DNA of 7,078 bases. It comes from Candidatus Thioglobus sp. GTDB taxonomy: Bacteria > Pseudomonadota > Gammaproteobacteria > PS1 > Thioglobaceae. Below are positions 5,119 to 7,078 of this stretch, piece after piece (position 1 is the first letter of the stretch; the number at the start of each line of letters is the position of its first letter). The stretch lies in NCBI GenBank assembly GCA_003978185.1, contig QOAH01000035.1, forward strand, positions 1 through 7,078, in the 5' to 3' direction. The notes beneath the pieces are model-generated. The model worked only from the letters and a program-made list of their open reading frames with translations, was not told the origin of the DNA and searched no databases. Position numbers and translations under genes: made by a program.

Positions 5119-6595
5119 TTTAGCTGACAATACCCGCGTTTATGACGTTGCCAGCGTTACGCCATTGAGCTTAGCGCATCAACTCAGCGAACGCAGTAAA
5201 AACAACATCTATCTTAAGCGAGAAGATGAGTTAGTCATTCACGCCTTTAAGTTAAGAGGTGCTTATCAAAAAATCTCTGGTTTAACCAAGGAACAGGCAG
5301 CCAAAGGCGTAGTGGCATCAAGTGCTGGTAATCATGCTCAGGGTGTGGCGTTATCTGCTACTAAACTCGGTATTGAATCAGTAATTGTGATGCCGCTCTC
5401 AACCCCTAAGATTAAAGTCAATGCGGTCGAGCAATTGGGGGGTAAAGTTGTACTTCATGGCGATGTGTATGATGATGCCTATCAATACGCCAAACAATTA
5501 GAACAAGCCCAAGATTTGGTGTTTATCCATCCGTACGATGATATTGAAGTCATGGCAGGGCAGGCAACCATTGCTAAAGAATTATTAGAACAACTCCCGA
5601 GCATGGATAAAGTATTTGTTCCTGTGGGCGGTGGCGGTCTTATTGCCGGTATAGCAACTTACATTAAACACTATGCACCAAACATCCAAGTGATTGGTGT
5701 TGAGCCAGAAGATTCACCAACGCTTTATCAAGCGCTTAAACAAGGTGAGCGTATTGTATTGCCTGATGTGGGTCGTTTTGCTGATGGTGTGGCTGTTAAG
5801 CAAATTGGTGAACAAACCTATCCAATTATCAAAGCAGTGGTAGATGAAGTAGTACTGGTGAGCAATGATGAAATTTGCGCTGCTATTAAAGACATCTATG
5901 AAGACATGCGCTCAATCGCTGAGCCTGCTGGCGCCTTAGCCACAGCAGGGGTTAAGAAGTACATCGAACAAAATAACATTGAAAATGAGAATTTGGTTTC
6001 TATTGTCTCAGGTGCCAATGTTAACTTTGATCGCCTGCGTTATATCTCAGAACGTGCTGATTTGGGTGAGCACAATGAAGCCATTATTGCAGCCACCATT
6101 CCAGAACAACCTGGCAGCTTCTTAAAGTTTTGTCAGTTGCTGGATAACCATGCCATTACAGAGTTTAACTATCGTTATGCGCCTAATAGACAGGCTCATA
6201 TTTTTGTTGGCGTGGCACTCAGCGAAGGCTTGAGTGAAAAAGAAGCGCTGATATCCAAACTCTCACAATCATTTGATATTTTGGATATGAGTGACAACTC
6301 TATTGCTAAGACCCATATTCGTTATATGGTGGGCGGCCGTTCGGATGCTGATAACGAAGTGCTGTACCGATTTGAATTTCCTGAGCGCCCTGGCGCTTTA
6401 CTTAACTTTTTAAAGAAGGTAGGCACACATTGGAATATTTCTTTATTCCATTATCGTAACCACGGTGCAGATTTCGGCCGTGTGCTGATTGGCTTGCAAG
6501 TTGATGATGTTGCCCAGCTAGAGCGTAACTTCGATGAATTGGGTTATTTCTACCAAAACGAAACCGATAACAAAGCGTATCAATACTTCCTTTAG
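5102..6595 (+). CDS. ilvA: biosynthetic threonine ammonia-lyase (threonine deaminase) IlvA
   Basis: IlvA is a cytoplasmic PLP enzyme converting threonine to 2-oxobutanoate and ammonia, the committed step to isoleucine. The 497 residues resemble the long E. coli form (514), not the short catabolic TdcB. The fold-type-II catalytic domain (1 to about 320) shows the PLP lysine K50 in HAFKLRGAY, SSAGNHAQG (73-81), the phosphate-binding loop VGGGGLIAG (175-183), EPAGA (274-278) and SGAN (303-306). The residue before FK is Ala where E. coli has Ser, a tolerated variation in this family. Two ACT-like regulatory domains follow at about 325-400 and 417-494 (IPEQPGSF and FPERPGAL start them), so allosteric inhibition by isoleucine and activation by valine are expected. 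The end (NETDNKAYQYFL) matches the E. coli C terminus, so the stop is genuine even though rimI appears to start upstream of it. Confidence 0.97.
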   Translation: MPSIVDLADNTRVYDVASVTPLSLAHQLSERSKNNIYLKREDELVIHAFKLRGAYQKISGLTKEQAAKGVVASSAGNHAQGVALSATKLGIESVIVMPLSTPKIKVNAVEQLGGKVVLHGDVYDDAYQYAKQLEQAQDLVFIHPYDDIEVMAGQATIAKELLEQLPSMDKVFVPVGGGGLIAGIATYIKHYAPNIQVIGVEPEDSPTLYQALKQGERIVLPDVGRFADGVAVKQIGEQTYPIIKAVVDEVVLVSNDEICAAIKDIYEDMRSIAEPAGALATAGVKKYIEQNNIENENLVSIVSGANVNFDRLRYISERADLGEHNEAIIAATIPEQPGSFLKFCQLLDNHAITEFNYRYAPNRQAHIFVGVALSEGLSEKEALISKLSQSFDILDMSDNSIAKTHIRYMVGGRSDADNEVLYRFEFPERPGALLNFLKKVGTHWNISLFHYRNHGADFGRVLIGLQVDDVAQLERNFDELGYFYQNETDNKAYQYFL

Positions 6596-7019
6596 AGCTT
6601 TCACTGTAAGGGATGTCACCTCTGTCTTAACGATTGAACGTTTGGCCTATGACGCTCCATGGAGTCAGGCTAAATTTACCGATAGCTTAAACAACCCGAA
6701 GACATTGGCCAGCTTATTGATTGCCGATAAACAAGTGTTGGGTTATTTTGTTGCTACACATTCGCCAGACTCAGTAGATTTACTTAATATCTGTATTCAT
6801 CCAGAGTATCAACACCAAGGCTTAGGAACACAGTTGTTTGATTATTTAACTCAGCAACTACAAACCCTAAGCTTGAACACGATATTTATTGAGGTACGTG
6901 CATCTAATGAGTCCGCACTTTCGTTTTATCAAAAACTCGGTTTCAACTTGATTGACAGCCGTAAAAAATACTACTCGAACGGCGAGGATGCTAAAATACT
7001 ACGTTTACAAATAAGGTAG
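6534..7019 (+). CDS. rimI: ribosomal protein bS18 alanine N-acetyltransferase RimI
   Basis: RimI is a GNAT-family enzyme that acetylates the N-terminal alanine of ribosomal protein bS18 using acetyl-CoA. Landmarks are APWSQAKF (41-48), LLNICIHPEYQHQGLG (83-98, with the acetyl-CoA pyrophosphate loop QHQGLG), catalytic E120 in FIEVRASN, FYQKLGF (131-137) and Y147 in the KKYYSNGEDA region. The 161 residues exceed the usual 148, and similarity to E. coli RimI begins only around residue 17. The ATG at 6534 is nevertheless the only ATG, GTG or TTG in frame before the conserved core, so the gene seems to overlap ilvA by 62 bp in another frame. The ribosome binding site is poor (GAG ten bases before). 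A non-standard start (ATA at 6567 or ATC at 6579) would give a family-sized N terminus. The usual partner tsaB is absent from this window. icd follows 2 bp after the stop. Confidence 0.88.
   Translation: MNWVISTKTKPITKRINTSFRAFTVRDVTSVLTIERLAYDAPWSQAKFTDSLNNPKTLASLLIADKQVLGYFVATHSPDSVDLLNICIHPEYQHQGLGTQLFDYLTQQLQTLSLNTIFIEVRASNESALSFYQKLGFNLIDSRKKYYSNGEDAKILRLQIR
7013..7016 (+). promoter_or_regulatory. Shine-Dalgarno sequence of the isocitrate dehydrogenase gene
   Basis: AAGG lies five bases before the ATG at 7022 and just before the rimI stop codon (7017-7019). It supports this ATG as the start of the last gene in the window. Confidence 0.65.
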
Positions 7020-7021
7020 TT

Positions 7022-7078
7022 ATGTCGCAAAAAATTAAGATCATTTATACCTTGACCGATGAAGCGCCAGCATTGGCA
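7022..7078 (+). CDS. icd: monomeric NADP-dependent isocitrate dehydrogenase, N-terminal start (partial)
   Basis: Nineteen codons are present before the window ends. The string KIIYTLTDEAPALA at residues 6-19 is the characteristic N terminus of the large (about 740-residue) monomeric NADP-dependent isocitrate dehydrogenase, known from Azotobacter, Vibrio and Corynebacterium. It is unlike the start of the dimeric E. coli-type enzyme. The enzyme converts isocitrate to 2-oxoglutarate, CO2 and NADPH. In an autotroph with an incomplete TCA cycle this would mainly supply 2-oxoglutarate for glutamate synthesis; that role is inference. The gene begins 2 bp after rimI with a fair ribosome binding site, so it may be the next gene of the same transcript. 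Nothing can be said about the rest of the protein. Confidence 0.85.
   Translation, partial: MSQKIKIIYTLTDEAPALA

Noticed and set aside
5240..5260. Ala instead of Ser before the PLP lysine motif of IlvA as a possible inactivating change
   Set aside because: Ala is accepted at this position in the family signature, and all other catalytic motifs are intact.

Overview
The window is a compact, AT-rich stretch of bacterial chromosome carrying ordinary core-metabolism genes. There are no tRNA or rRNA genes, mobile elements, CRISPR arrays or obvious foreign DNA. Protein sequences (DksA, NfuA, PanB/PanC, ThiL, IlvA with two ACT-like domains) look gammaproteobacterial. A CbbY-type phosphatase, a monomeric-type isocitrate dehydrogenase start, the AT-richness and the tight packing suggest a chemoautotrophic gammaproteobacterium, for example of the SUP05/Thioglobus sulfur-oxidiser group. 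That placement is an inference from recalled protein families, not a database result.

Left block (1-3726, + strand): the tail of an upstream gene (possibly folK) overlaps panB by ATGA. Then come panC (GTG start), nfuA, an unrecognised four-helix membrane protein, and thiL, which overlaps the membrane protein gene by ATGA. Gaps are 2-29 bp, so this reads as one operon making or maintaining cofactors: pantothenate/CoA (PanB, PanC), Fe-S clusters (NfuA) and thiamine diphosphate (ThiL).

Middle (3727-4356): a 130-bp convergent intergenic region holds a small hairpin with a T-run after thiL. dksA lies on the minus strand. An 89-bp AT-rich divergent region then carries a reasonable sigma70-type promoter for dksA and a much weaker candidate for the next + gene.

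Right block (4357-7078, + strand): cbbY overlaps ilvA by 17 bp, ilvA appears to overlap rimI by 62 bp, and rimI is followed after 2 bp by the first 19 codons of a monomeric-type NADP isocitrate dehydrogenase. These genes are probably co-transcribed. They join repair of a Rubisco side product (CbbY), isoleucine synthesis (IlvA), ribosomal protein acetylation (RimI) and 2-oxoglutarate supply (Icd).

I found no convincing new biological system. The points most worth a second look are the unrecognised membrane protein coupled to thiL, the long ilvA/rimI overlap with no better rimI start, -10-like boxes placed where they would give leaderless mRNAs, and overlapping, mutually exclusive hairpins between thiL and dksA.
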